Assembly: GCA_014706295.1 (NCBI GenBank)
Contig: JACSVZ010000008.1
Coordinates: 15,898,159 to 15,962,158 of the forward strand
Source: Lycocorax pyrrhopterus obiensis
Lineage: Eukaryota; Chordata; Aves; Passeriformes; Paradisaeidae
Reading direction: 5' to 3'
DNA length: 64,000 nucleotides
Shown here one piece after another: positions 51,901-62,281 of the stretch. The position numbers were made by a program, and so were the translations under genes. Position 1 is the first letter of the stretch. Each line of letters opens with the position of its first letter. Under the pieces are notes generated by a model. That model saw only the letters and a program-made list of their open reading frames with translations. It had not been told where the DNA came from and ran no database searches.

Positions 51901-54900
51901 GTGTTAGCTGGAAGTGAGAAAGTTAAAGGGAGAGGGAGAAATGGGAATAAAAAGTGAGAAGTTTTGGTGTTCGTTGTATTTGCTTCAGGAATCAGATTTG
52001 GAGAAAGAAAGATCCACGGGGGATTGACACTGAGGGAAATTTCCTCCTAAACTCCTAACCCTCCCTTGTATATGTGAAAGGAAAGGAAGAAATACACAAA
52101 GGTGCATAGGATTTCAAAGGAAGGACTTTTAGGATTTTCTCTTGTAGTCTGTGTACCATACAAGTATCTGTGTGTTGCAGGATCCAAACAAGTTAAATGT
52201 TTGCTGTTTGTTTTCAGATAAACTGAGTCATATTTTGAAAAATACAGTACCTTAACTATCTTTTTGGCTTTTTACTAGGGTATATTCAACCAGTTTCAGT
52301 GTAGCAGTGAGAAGGTACTGCCTTCTGATGCCCTGCGCACTGCTCTTGCAAAGACATTTCAGGATGAGCAACGTTTCCAGCTGGGCATCATGGATGATGC
52401 TGCTGAATGTTTTGTGAGTATAACTGAAAGATGGTTTGACAGGCACAGAGGTGGCCCACCACTACGCAATCTTCCCTGTTTTTTTTTTTTCCCCCTTAAT
52501 TTTTTGCCCTCCATTTCTCCTTTCCTCAAATTGCAACTGACTTTGCATGTCTGGCCTGGAAGAGTGCACAAGAGTGCAAGCAAATTATTTGGAAATGGTA
52601 ATATCATCGTTAACCATTTTTACATTTACTTTTGCATATGTACTGCTTGGATTCTCAAGTGTACTTTAGATGTGAATTATGAAGAAATTGCACTAAAAGA
52701 ATGATCCTGGATTCTAGTTTTAAGGATCGCCTCAAGAGGGTGAAAGGACATTTTGTTTGCCAGTTATTCTGAAATTGTGTTTTCATAGGAAAATTTTTCA
52801 AGGGAAATTTTACGATGTTAGAGTTGTTTTGCCAAATAATTAGTCTTGACCTGTTTATTGCAGGCCTATAAACCACCCAGGCAGCTAAAAGTGTTAGTGA
52901 AAAGTGTTCTGCTGGAAGAGTTGTCAAGAGACTTCTGGCACCCACAGATTAGTGTTGGCAACAGTGGGAGGAGAGAAGGTCTTGGGACGAGAACTCCTGG
53001 GAACTTCAAAACAGATATAGTTGTATGAATTAATGTCTAGGAAATGTTCAGTCCTTTTGTTTCGTCCAGAATGTAGTCTACCTCTTCATTTATTAGTTCT
53101 CCCTCTTTTTGATAGAATGTAGATGATGTGTCGTATTTCAAAGCTCTTGTGGAATGGAGAAGTTGATTTATTTTGTGTTGATGAGAAGTTAATGTCAATC
53201 CAGTGATCTTTAAAACTGCGTAGGTGCTTTGTCTGTTATATTTGGTCATATCCATGGATGCTTGAGAATTGGGCAGAAAAATCAGTAGCAGAATCTTCAG
53301 CAGTGCTAGTAAATAAAATAAATGGTTACCTGATGCAGTATTTCAAATCAGAAGTGGAGGCAGTTTTCTTTTGTATACAAGAAATACCAGCTTCTTTGTT
53401 TTTGAAGCAACTTACAAAAATTTGCAGGAGTCTTCTGTGTGTAACATTATGGCATCTGACATACTTTTGTGATTTGTATCTTAACTTTTGTCCGCAGTTG
53501 AAATTATCTAATGCATTCTTTTTCCTTTTTTCCTTTGGCTAGGAAAACCTGCTAATGCGAATTCACTTCCACATTGCAGATGAGACGAAGGAAGATATTT
53601 GCACTGCACCACATTGTGTTTCCCATCAGAAGTTTGCAATGACTTTATTTGAACAGGTGAGGTAATGATATGTGCTTAATACCAATCGCCAGTTCTCAGG
53701 TTTTGTGTTTTCATTTCTAAAACATGCATTGCCACGGGAAGGAAATGTACAGGCGGAAGTGTTGCAGTGGAAATACCTGTTTAATCTTGTCATTGCATTG
53801 TATTTTGTTTCTCTTTAGTGTGTTTGTACCAGCTGTGGTGCCACCTCTGACCCGTTACCTTTCATCCAGATGGTACATTATATTTCCACAACCTCACTCT
53901 GGTGAGTTGAATTTTTCACGGGGAACCTTCCCCACCTCCCCCCACACTTTTTTTTCCCCTTTTTTCTTTTTTTCCCCCATGCTGTTGTTGCAGTTTGATC
54001 TTTATGATCTTTATTGTTTAAATGTCTAGAACATGGTTTGTTCAAAGTTGGCGGAGCTTTGATAGCTGTGATAAAGAACGTGAGGATTTAGTAAAGCAGA
54101 AGATAGCAGTTTAGGCATGGAGCAGTGTGTCTGCTTGTTTATGATTCTGAATCTTGACAACTGTAGTGGCAAGGACTCATGTACATTTTGAAAGACTTTA
54201 ATGTGTGAGCAGATGATTTAAGAAGACGGATAAGAAAAACAACAAAAAAAATTACATTGAAAAAGACCTTTGGACATCTATTCCATCCTCCTGTTTAAAG
54301 CAGGGCTAACTTCAAAGCTAAATCAGGCTCCTTGGTGTTGTGTGTAGCTGAGTTTTGAAAGTGCTTAAAGGACAAAAATTCCATGACTTCTCTGGGCTGC
54401 TTGTTCCAGTTCTGAACTGGAAGGTTGTTTTCCTCCTCCATGGTGACCAGGGCAGTTCCACGATAACTAGGGGAAGATGCAGAAAGGGAAGTTCTCACTG
54501 GAGGTCAGACGTGGTTTGCCCTTGGTAAATCCGTGCTGGCTGCTCTGACTCACCTGGTCCTTCACGTGCCTGGAGCTGATTTCCAAGGGGATTGATCTGG
54601 TCTGTCATGGCCCCAGGTGGTGGAGTGAGACTGATCAGCCTGTAGTTCCTCAAATCCTCTTTCCTTGGATGAATATATAGCTCTTGTTTAATCTAGTTAT
54701 GGGGGAGCTGTCCTGGTCACCGGGACCTTTCATTAAAGGCGGTGCACAGAGCATGAGCACTAGATCTAAAGCAGATTGTTTGAACTAATGCTGGAGAAGT
54801 CTTACTTTGAGTAGATGTCTGCTCAGTTAAAAGCTTTTTAAATCTGATTGAGGCAGGAATCTGTTATTTGTTTCTGTCTTGAAAATTTTATTGGGATTAG

Positions 54901-57900
54901 AACTTCTCTTTGTTTTATGTCTGGCATGCAAGACATGTAGTCACAGAGCCTGAAAAAATTGTCATGAGAGCTGCTAGTTTCTCTTCACATGCAGTTCTTT
55001 AAAAGGTACCACTTTACCCATGTAGCAAGAGTACTGTAAAGCATCTTCCCTTGTGGCTGCTGCCTGCTGTTCCATCAAGCTATAGTTTTTCATTAGGTTG
55101 CAGCAGACACTGTATATCAGAATATGATTTATTAGAAAAAGGGGAAAATAGTTGTGTAAATGGTATTCAGTATTTTATATGAAACATCACAATAGATCTT
55201 AAGTCATGCATTATTTTACAAGTACCAATATGTAGTAATATATTTATTTACCTCTGAAGCCATTTTAAGCTTGAACATGCTTTGACCACTCATATTCTTG
55301 TGTACATATTGACATCTTTCTTTCAACTTGGACAGTGAAATAAATTGGGTACTGGGCTATTTTTTGTTTGTAATTTTATTAAGTATGTGCCATACTGTGT
55401 TACTTTACTATAATTGTGCTTATGAAGGGGGTGCATTTTGAAGCAAGTATTTCATTTTGAAACCAAGTATTTATCTAAATGCTGAAGTTTTCTTCCAAGA
55501 TATAAAATTTAAGCCAAGCAATCTATTTCTGTTTTGAGTTTTACTTGTTTTCTTTATGCATTATTTTTGTGGAAGATGTAGTAATTCACAATTAATTATG
55601 TGGTTTATTCTGTACTACAATATTACATATAAAAAGTGTTATGTATTTTATGTTTCTTAATGTTAACAAAATTTGGGTGAAACATATACTAGCTTAGTGT
55701 GGGTTTGTGTTTTTATTTTATTATTAAACTTTTGTTTTCCATACTTTGTCTATACTGAAGCAATCAAGCTATTTGTATGCTGGAGAGGCGAGAGAAACCA
55801 ACTCCAGATATGTTTGGAGAGCTCCTGCAGAACGCCAGCACTATGGGGGACCTGCGAAACTGTCCAGTGAGTAGCCTTAGTTTTCTTTGAGTGTGAATTC
55901 AGTATCTCACAGTTACTCAATGAAGGAAGGGAAAAACTAGTGGTGATGAGTGCTGCTTTGACTAGCCACAAGTATTAAGAACAGGAATAGATGCTTATTT
56001 TTTTATGTATATCATAGGTGCTAGGTTTCGAAAGTAAGAGTTTAATATCTTGTTCTGCCTCTTAATAAATATGCAAAAAGAGTTATCATCAAACTTTTTT
56101 TACATGTTGATTAATAGGTAAGGCAGGAAACAGCTGCATAGTTGCTGCTTCATGTAATGCTGCTGTTAGGTGCATTACCAGTCCTCAGTGAAGCAATATA
56201 GGCTCTAACAGGAGGGCTTTTGTACCTGGTCTCTGGGGGCAGTGTAAGTATTTCCATTTTTTACCTGGCCTCTCTCCCAATTTATAACTCTGAAACCTTG
56301 ATTAAAAGTCTCCATTGAAATACATATTTTTTTTTAATATTGGCAAATAGTGGCTCACTTATCTAAGTAAAAATAATTAAGATATTTTATTGTCATTTAA
56401 AAGGTGCATATAAGTCCATCTATTTAATAACCAAAGAATGTGAAAATTAATAGAAATACATTCTTGGTCAGGGAAATTGCTGTTTGACTTTGAAATAATT
56501 CATTGGATAAATTACATACCAGCATTTGCTGCCCCTTTCTTTTTATAGTCAAAAAAATTTCTATAGAGGTTTGGCTAAGTGTGGCCTCAAAGTTATGCAA
56601 GGGAAGCTTTTTATCAGGATGCCATGTTCCTGCTGTCATGCTGACAATGCTGAAGCAAAGAACACAATTTGAGAGCAAGGTAAGTTGGGAGGTAATAGAC
56701 AGAATTGCTTATACTTTAAATGACCCTTTCAAAATATGTATGAATAAAGTCATCTAAGTATCAAAACCTCGTATTTACATTTAAACATCAGAGTCCTTTA
56801 CAGTTTCTTTCTGCTTTTTTAATTTTTCATTTTTGTCTCTCACTGATGGTTGGGACTGAAATTCTGGTTAAATTTTCTAGATTGTTGTGGGGAAGAGATG
56901 CTTTGTGGTCTCTTTCCTGGTTTTAGTGTCAGAAATTATTATATCCAATTGTGAAATTGGACTCTGTAGACAAGAGAAATGGTTCTCGGTATGAAAATGG
57001 GGTTTTTTTCCTGGAATCTTGTGGGGGTACCTTTGTGATGTGCCTCAGAGAAAAAGTGAATGTTGCAAATGGACTTTGTCATAATTTTTGTCATGTACCC
57101 CCTACCCCGTTGTGTCATCGACACCCCCCTCCCCTGCAGAATGCACTGGTAGTCATTTAAAAAGTAAAAAATGGGAAGAAAAATCAAAACAGGAATAAGA
57201 ATTGTAGAACTCCTATGAGTTATTAAAGCAACTCTTATTCTCCTGATCTTCCAGCTGCTGTTCTCATATTTATATAAATATTGACCTAACTATACTGTCT
57301 GAGATGGGATGTTTGAGATACCCTGTAGAAACACTCAAATGTAACAACAAAACGGACTTTTTCTGCTTTTTCAGCAAAGCAGAAAATTTTTCTGATGCTG
57401 TCATATAAAGCATTGGTTTCTGTAAATACAGTTTTTAATCTGTGATTCTGACCAAAAGTGACCTTTCCCTCCAATTCCCAAGAATGTTATTGGGGTCTTT
57501 CATGTATGCTTGCTTACCTTTTTTCAAATAAGCTTATTTTTGTGCTCTATGTTTTAATCATTATCAATAGCATGAGGAAGAATCAGCAGCGTTCACTTAA
57601 TGCTGGATAGTCTTGATGGCACATCTCATCTATGACACAAGAAGCTCCTACCTTGGCACTGAGAATATCTGCTGGGTTTCACCACCTCCTCTTTGGAAGC
57701 TGTATTTCTGAGACTTACACTTGTTAGTGCCTTGCCCTAACATTATAATAAGAGAAGGATTATATTCAATGTCTTGTTTTATTTCTGTGCTCAGAGTAAC
57801 TGTGGGGAAAAGATCCGTATTCGTCGTGTGCTGATGAACTCACCACAAATCATCACCATTGGCTTGGTTTGGGACTCAGACCACTCTGATCTGGCTGAGG

Positions 57901-60900
57901 ATGTGATTCACAGTCTGGGAACTTGCCTTAAACTGGGAGATGTGAGTTTTTTGTATTTTGGCACTACCTACAAAGACAGTCTTTTTCATGGTAGTCTGTA
58001 ATAGCAAATTGAGAAAAATATGAAGTTGCCACCTTTACCTTTTCAGCGTCCATAAAGAGAGGAATAGAGGACAGAAGCAAGGATCTGACCTGTCTCTGAA
58101 AGCCTTAGAAACACCTGTAAAGTGTGTTTCTGAAATGTCTGAAACTTTAAAAATATTTTCAAGTGAAAGGAAATTCTGGATTGGGGTTGTTCTATTTCTA
58201 TGAAAATACATGCGTGCTCTTTCATTTTAAAGAACAGAAGTTTATTTCTTTTGAAGACAAAATGGAGTTTGGTGGTCTTTGGGGTTGTTATTTTTTTACC
58301 TTTAGTTCCTCTTTTTGGTGAAATGTGTGGTCATAACACTGTAGAGTTATTTGTAACTGAACAGTCTCTAAGAGGTGGTGTGGTGGCTGGCACTGTGTGA
58401 TTGAATGACAGACTGAATTAAATAAGATCCAGAGGTTTGTCCCGTGGAGGATTCACTTACTCTACATGAACTGATGCTTTAGAGCTGAATTATTGGTATA
58501 CCAAACTGTAGCTGTGTCTTATCGTAGCATTGAGATACTACATAAAATAGTTCACATATGTACACACATTTATGTTAAAAAAAATGCATTGTCCAGTGCA
58601 CAGTATACCAAAATCAGTGTGAGCTGATGGAAATGTGGTTATGAAAGTGTGGTCTTTGCGTAGTAGAGCAGTAATGCACTAAAACATGAGACCTGTGCAT
58701 TTTACATTAATAAAATTCAATTAAATGGATTTTTTTTTTCTGTGTGCTTAATTCTTTTGATCTACTGATGTCTTCAGTTGATCTTTTATGTATTAGCATC
58801 ATAAACTGGTCCATGCTAAATTCTGGATAGTCCTTGCGAAAATCAGAATAAATGCCAGCTGTTTGCTGTCCAAACCACTTTGTTTCTGCAAAAAGGAATG
58901 AATTTTTTAAACAGTGTTTGATATAATCAGCAAGTGTGATACAGAATACAAATTTTCAAAATAGAACCTCATTGAAGTTATGTAACAGGTTATTTTTTCA
59001 TTGTTGTAAATGTCTTCCTTCAAGTAGACACATACTCCAAGTCCAACTCAATTTATGAGCATCTGGTGAGTTGATCGGAATCCATTTCTGGTCTGTGTCT
59101 CTGGTGTTTGCTTAAACATTGCATGATTACTTATTGCCTTGTTTACTCTATCTTTTGAAGTAAAAGCCTGACACCTCTCTATAGTACTTCGAGGTCTTTG
59201 AACATAAAATAGTATGTAAAATTCTGAGCACTTTATTAATTTCTCCTTCTGTTTTTCTTACCTCCCTTCTTGAAGCTCTTCTTCAGAGTAACTGATGACA
59301 GAGCAAAACACTCAGAGCTGTATTTGGTGGGAATGATCTGTTACTATGGAAAACACTATTCAACCTTCTTCTTCCAAACTAAAATCCGCAAGTGGATGTA
59401 CTTTGATGATGCTCATGTCAAAGAGGTGAGAAAAAATTGTTTAGGAAAATAATCTGTTGGAAATTTGTTAGCTGCTTGTGTATAAATCCATACTGTTTTC
59501 TACAGATTTTGAGAATTTTTTTTGCTGGTTTTCCACTCGGGATCCACAAATTTGTAACTCCTTTTTTCTCAGCAAAGTGAAGTATTTTCAAAAAAAGCAC
59601 ACCAGAAATCTCAGAAACCCTATTCTTAGTTCTGTTCTGTTGTCCCTCAGTCTTGTTTTTATGCTGTTATTTGAAAACCTAGTTTACTTGAGCATACAGC
59701 TAACACACGTCTCTTTCCCTTGCTGACAGGCAGTATAGCTATTTAGTGCCTGTTTTTGGACTCTGCTGAAGTGTCTACATGCCAATCTTCCCTAGTGCTT
59801 GCTGCCAACAACAAATTATCCGCTTCTTCTCTTAGTGCTTTTTTTAACCTTTTCACCAAGCATGAGGTCCTTGACATTAAAGACACCAGTGCTGGGATCT
59901 TGGCACGGCATTATAACCCATTAGATTGTTTGGCATTATTTCATACCGCTCTCCGTTTTTCCTTCTAGTCATGGAATCACAAAGGTGAGAGAGGAAAATT
60001 TTCTCCTGTAGTCATGCCAAACACAGTCTCAACGGGAAAAAACTCTAATGCATTTTTATGGTCATACTTCTCAGCAGAAGAATTTTGCCAAGGCTAGGTG
60101 CTGCACTTCCTTAGTAGAATATTCACATATGGAGCAAATTTGTTGGAGTAAATGTTCAGTGTATCAGGTGAAACCTGTATTAGTACATGGGGAAGATTTG
60201 TGAGATTAGTATTACTATATGAATTAATTGCCTGGCCTATCAGTCCTTGCAGAGTTTCTGTCACAGCAGAAATATTCACACACTTGAAGTATTTAGCTTT
60301 GTCTTGAATTTACTGTCCTGATATCTTTTATTGTTCATTTTGTTCTTTAACAAATTCTTCTGCTTTTTGGTTGATGCAAGGTTAGGACATCTCAGAGGAT
60401 GAAAAGATTTTTATGGAAAAAAATCTGAAAGGGAAGGATTATTTTTGTAGTTGTATTTTTAGCAGGACTTGTAATCTATTTAGCCATAGGATGGTGAATA
60501 CCTGTATTTTAGTTAGGTTGGCCAGGAGCTTTCTTGCTGACTCCAGGTCAGTGCTGGCTATAGAAAGAATTAAAGCATGTCAGTGGAAAATCGAACTCTG
60601 AAAGAATTGCGACAGGGGAAAAGAGAACTTATGATAGAAAATGATGACAGAAAACCTTTCTTGTTTTTTTTTTTATTTGTTTGTTTGTTTATTTTTTCTG
60701 GTTGTCAATTCAGATTGGTCCAAAATGGAAAGATGTTGTGACAAAGTGCATTAAGGGTCACTATCAGCCTTTGCTGCTGCTCTATGCAGATCCAAGAGGA
60801 ACTCCAGTGTCAACACAAGACTTGCCCCCTCAGGTGGATTTACAGCAATATAGCAGGACTTGCTATGACAGTGAAGACTCCGGTAAGGCTGTGGGCTCTG

Positions 60901-62281
60901 TGGCTTGTACCTTCACACTGAAGTGTGGCATGTTAAGTATTTTCCTTCTTGGAGTGTATTATTGTCAGCAGGGGTCCCTGTTGCTTGTTAAAGCTGATCA
61001 AGAATTCTGAAGAGGATTTCCAGTGTTTCATCTGTGAACATCTCTCTTGGTCCAAAGAGTTGATTGTTTGGGTAGCAGTCTTTTCCAAAAAAGTTTGGAG
61101 AAAGAAACTGGGGGGTGGGGGAAGTGAAGGAGCTGGTGTGGTGTGGATGTAGAGAGGAACAGTAACTGGTGGCTTCAATAACTGAAGTTTCTGACTTTAA
61201 AGGTTCTAAACCATCCTTAAATAGGACATTTACTGCAAGACTTGTTCTTGCCAAAAATGGGAAGTGCTCTCAGGCTTAGTGTTTGCAGTTAAACATAAGA
61301 AGGACTTCCTTCTTTAATATATTTTTTCTTCTTTAATTTCTCCACTGAGAAATGAGTATGAAGCTAACATCCTGTGTATTAAGGAGTGTATACATAACAT
61401 ATGTAAAATGACCAACAGTCTTCAAACTGTTCAGATTTTTTATTTTTATGTACTGAAAGTGGGGAGAGGAGATTGCCTTTTTCACGTCTTATAATGAGTT
61501 CAGGAATTACTATACTTAAACTGAATCATGATGCTTCATATTTTTCAGTAGGGGATCAATGAGAAGGAGCAGGTTACTTTGCTTTAGCTAAAAGTATTTC
61601 AGTACAAAGTTTATACTAGATAAGCTTTTGATTCATAATAGATGAAACCTTTTAATTATTAAACTTGTTGTTCTTGTTACCCTTATTAATATTTCGTACT
61701 TGAGTAATTTTTTCACTTTCCCCAAAGCAGTTTGTTTCATATTGTAGTTGCACTCAACAGTGTTGAAAATGAACAATAACTTCAGTGTGGTACTAATATG
61801 TACTTCCAGTCCAATGGATGTAGTTTAATTTGGCATATTAAAAGGATTTGATAAATGTGGAGCTACCAAAGAGAAAGAAAGAGACAGGTTTTCAGAAGGA
61901 GTGACACTGTGTCCCTGCTTCCAAAGAAGCGGACTTTTCCCATAATCTCTTGTGTTCTTGAATCTGAGTTGGTATCTTTGGTATTCTGTTTTTCTGTTAA
62001 CTTCTCTCTTAGTTGCGCTTTCTCTCTTTTCTTAGCCTTTCGTGGCTTTTGTAATAGCTGAAAAAGATTGAAATTTGACATTGCTTCCTTGACATTTCTT
62101 TCTTCCCCAGGGAGAGAACCTTCCATCTCGAGTGATACCCGGACAGATTCCTCTACAGACAGCTATCCTTATAAACAGGCACACCATGAGTCTGTGGTCA
62201 GTCACTTCTCCTCCGACTCCCAGGGGACAGTCATCTACAATGTGGAGAATGATGCAGCTTCACAAAGCAGCAGGGACACAG
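39771..62281 (+). CDS. USP54: USP54, N-terminal 438 codons in ten exons (gene continues past the window)
   Basis: USP54 belongs to the ubiquitin-specific protease (C19) fold family and is the closest paralogue of USP53. Ten exons join without a frame error; intron phases in order are 0,0,0,0,2,0,0,0,1, and phase 1 after the last exon. The product begins MSWKRNYF. It carries the Cys box [11 protein letters not shown] (Cys42), the [12 protein letters not shown] motif (residues 114-125), finger cysteines (C166/C169 and C225/C229), the His box [11 protein letters not shown] (His302) and YFDDAHVKE (Asp319/Asp320). A serine-rich segment starts near residue 375. The match to remembered human USP54 is near-identical across the domain and clearly closer than to USP53. 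The family was long listed as lacking peptidase activity; recent work describes USP53/USP54 as K63-chain-directed deubiquitinases (recalled, not looked up). The remaining exons, encoding most of the long disordered tail, are not in this window. Confidence 0.96.
40977..40991. repeat. A15 homopolymer
   Basis: An uninterrupted A tract in the first coding intron, with no identifiable retrocopy attached. Confidence 0.85.
41711..41790 (+). mobile_element. MIR-like SINE fossil in USP54 intron
   Basis: GGTATTGTTGCTATTTTACA, then GATAGAAATTTGAATAG, then GAGTGCACAGATTTAGTGG follows the order of the MIR core (TTTTACAGATGAGGAAACTGA..., then ...CACACAGCTAGTAAGTGG). It is highly diverged. Confidence 0.45.
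42534..42626 (+). CDS. USP54: USP54 coding exon 2 (residues 50-80)
   Basis: This 93-nt exon, phase 0 at both ends, codes [14 protein letters not shown] and continues to [10 protein letters not shown]. It lies between the acceptor TTTTTGTGTTTCAG and the donor AAG|GTAAAA. The segment follows the catalytic Cys and forms the early thumb helices of the USP fold. The CxxC in SCIFCALK (C74 and C77 by my count) is conserved between USP53 and USP54. Confidence 0.95.
43210..43290 (-). mobile_element. MIR-like SINE fossil, reverse orientation
   Basis: GCTAGCTCTGATTCTGAGTA, then GTACTTGGGTAAATTGTGCA, then CTGTGTCTCTGTTTGTCTC mirrors the reverse-complement MIR layout (CTGTGTGACCTTGGGCAA, then CTCTCTGTGCCTCAGTTTCC). 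Diverged but in correct order. Confidence 0.5.
49812..49854 (-). repeat. G-quadruplex motif on the minus strand (C-run cluster on +)
   Basis: C runs lie at 49812-49814, 49821-49824, 49829-49833, 49840-49843, 49846-49848 and 49851-49854. Read on the minus strand, the last four give G4-TT-G3-TT-G4-TTTTTT-G5, which meets the strict rule of G-runs of three or more with loops of 1-7. It is on the template strand of USP54. Confidence 0.75.
50375..50430 (-). mobile_element. MIR-like SINE fossil, reverse orientation
   Basis: GTGTCTCAGTTTCCAGATCT followed by ATGACGTGAGATTGAATAA resembles reverse-complement MIR (CTCAGTTTCCTCATCTGTAA, then AATGGG...). Short and diverged, so the call is tentative. Confidence 0.35.
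52279..52413 (+). CDS. USP54: USP54 coding exon 3 (residues 81-125)
   Basis: This 135-nt exon, phase 0 at both ends, codes [20 protein letters not shown] and then the [17 protein letters not shown] block, the USP Gln-Asp-Ala box. It follows the acceptor TTTTTACTAG and precedes a strong donor, TTT|GTGAGT. It sits after the longest internal intron of the coding block (9.65 kb). Confidence 0.95.
52414..53542 (+). other. USP54: USP54 1.1-kb intron
   Basis: No repeat or gene recognised. A T/C-rich tract near 52481-52500 is the only low-complexity element. Confidence 0.85.
53543..53656 (+). CDS. USP54: USP54 coding exon 4 (residues 126-163)
   Basis: This 114-nt exon, phase 0 at both ends, codes [18 protein letters not shown] and then [14 protein letters not shown]. 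The acceptor is a long pyrimidine tract ending GGCTAG; the donor is CAG|GTGAGG. It encodes the thumb-to-finger transition of the catalytic domain. The next intron is only 162 bp. Confidence 0.95.
53819..53901 (+). CDS. USP54: USP54 coding exon 5 (residues 164-190 and part of 191)
   Basis: This 83-nt exon codes [15 protein letters not shown] and then VHYISTTSL. It ends with TG, the first two bases of Cys191, giving a phase-2 junction at the donor GTGAGT. The CVCTSC cluster contains C166 and C169, which correspond to the first finger CxxC pair of USPs. The acceptor is TTTCTCTTTAG. Confidence 0.94.
53902..55760 (+). other. USP54: USP54 intron carrying an antisense CR1 copy
   Basis: This 1.86-kb intron is dominated by the minus-strand CR1 remnant at 54255-54670. 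The remainder is AT-rich with no open frame of note. Confidence 0.85.
54255..54670 (-). mobile_element. CR1 LINE, antisense and internally deleted
   Basis: 54255-54480 is the reverse complement of the CR1 3' region: AAAAAGACCTTTGGACATCT, then CCTGTTTAAAGCAGGGCTAA, then CTCTGGGCTGCTTGTTCCAG. 54510-54670 is the reverse complement of the CR1 reverse-transcriptase region, recognised by GGTAAATCCGTGCTGGCTGC and GATCAGCCTGTAGTTCCTCA (GAACTACAGG...CAGTCTCAC on the element strand). The roughly 1 kb normally between these parts is missing, so the copy has an internal deletion or is two nested pieces. It is non-functional. Confidence 0.8.
55761..55866 (+). CDS. USP54: USP54 coding exon 6 (end of codon 191 to residue 226)
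   Basis: This 106-nt exon starts with C, which completes Cys191 with the TG of the previous exon. It then codes [20 protein letters not shown] and on to [10 protein letters not shown]. The acceptor, TTTGTCTATACTGAAG, has a relatively weak polypyrimidine tract, but the phase and protein match fix it. The donor is CCA|GTGAGT. Confidence 0.94.
55867..57794 (+). other. USP54: USP54 1.9-kb intron
   Basis: No gene recognised. A C-rich patch (57099-57136) is the only compositional feature. AT-rich otherwise. Confidence 0.85.
57795..57941 (+). CDS. USP54: USP54 coding exon 7 (residues 227-275)
   Basis: This 147-nt exon, phase 0 at both ends, codes [18 protein letters not shown] and continues through [17 protein letters not shown] to CLKLGD. 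It follows the acceptor TTTCTGTGCTCAG and precedes the donor GAT|GTGAGT. C229, with C225 of the preceding exon, forms a CxxxC pair rather than the classic CxxC, so zinc binding cannot be assumed. Confidence 0.95.
57942..59275 (+). other. USP54: USP54 1.3-kb intron
   Basis: AT-rich with short A and T runs. Nothing else seen. Confidence 0.85.
59276..59425 (+). CDS. USP54: USP54 coding exon 8: His box and Asp pair (residues 276-325)
   Basis: This 150-nt exon, phase 0 at both ends, codes [20 protein letters not shown], then the His box [13 protein letters not shown], then [12 protein letters not shown]. The presumed catalytic His302 is at 59354-59356; Asp319 and Asp320 are at 59405-59410. In canonical USPs the His box is GHYxxY and the third triad member is the Asp/Asn of the FDD/FND motif, so all three positions are filled here. 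The acceptor tract is very pyrimidine-rich; the donor is GAG|GTGAGA. Confidence 0.96.
59426..60713 (+). other. USP54: USP54 1.3-kb intron
   Basis: A short (TTTG)n stretch (60676-60690) precedes the acceptor. No gene or mobile element recognised. Confidence 0.85.
60714..60882 (+). CDS. USP54: USP54 coding exon 9: end of catalytic domain (residues 326-381)
   Basis: This 169-nt exon codes [20 protein letters not shown], then [20 protein letters not shown], and ends in CYDSEDS with the first base of Gly382 (phase 1). The last core beta strand, QPLLLLYAD, closes the USP fold; what follows looks linker-like. The acceptor is TTGTCAATTCAG and the donor is CCG|GTAAGG. Confidence 0.95.
60883..62110 (+). 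other. USP54: USP54 1.2-kb intron
   Basis: The reading frame of the previous exon stays open for about 43 codons into the intron before TGA at 61008-61010. Retention would truncate the protein directly after the catalytic domain. Nothing else recognised. Confidence 0.8.
62111..62281 (+). CDS. USP54: USP54 coding exon 10: serine-rich linker (residues 382-438)
   Basis: This 171-nt exon completes Gly382 and codes [14 protein letters not shown], then [17 protein letters not shown], and ends SSRDT plus the first base of the next codon. It is rich in Ser, Asp and Thr, low in hydrophobics, and predicted disordered by composition. Both junctions are phase 1, so skipping would keep the frame. The donor, ACAG|GTAGCA, is weaker than the others in the gene. 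No following exon is present before the window ends. Confidence 0.94.

Larger units (their letters stand above)
42627..52278 (+). other. USP54: USP54 9.65-kb intron, no nested gene seen
   Basis: This is the longest intron inside the coding block. It contains MIR-like fragments (43210-43290 and 50375-50430, both reverse) and a C-rich strand with six C runs (49812-49854). Open frames at 45.85-46.22 kb overlap in all three + frames and encode nothing I recognise. Confidence 0.8.
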
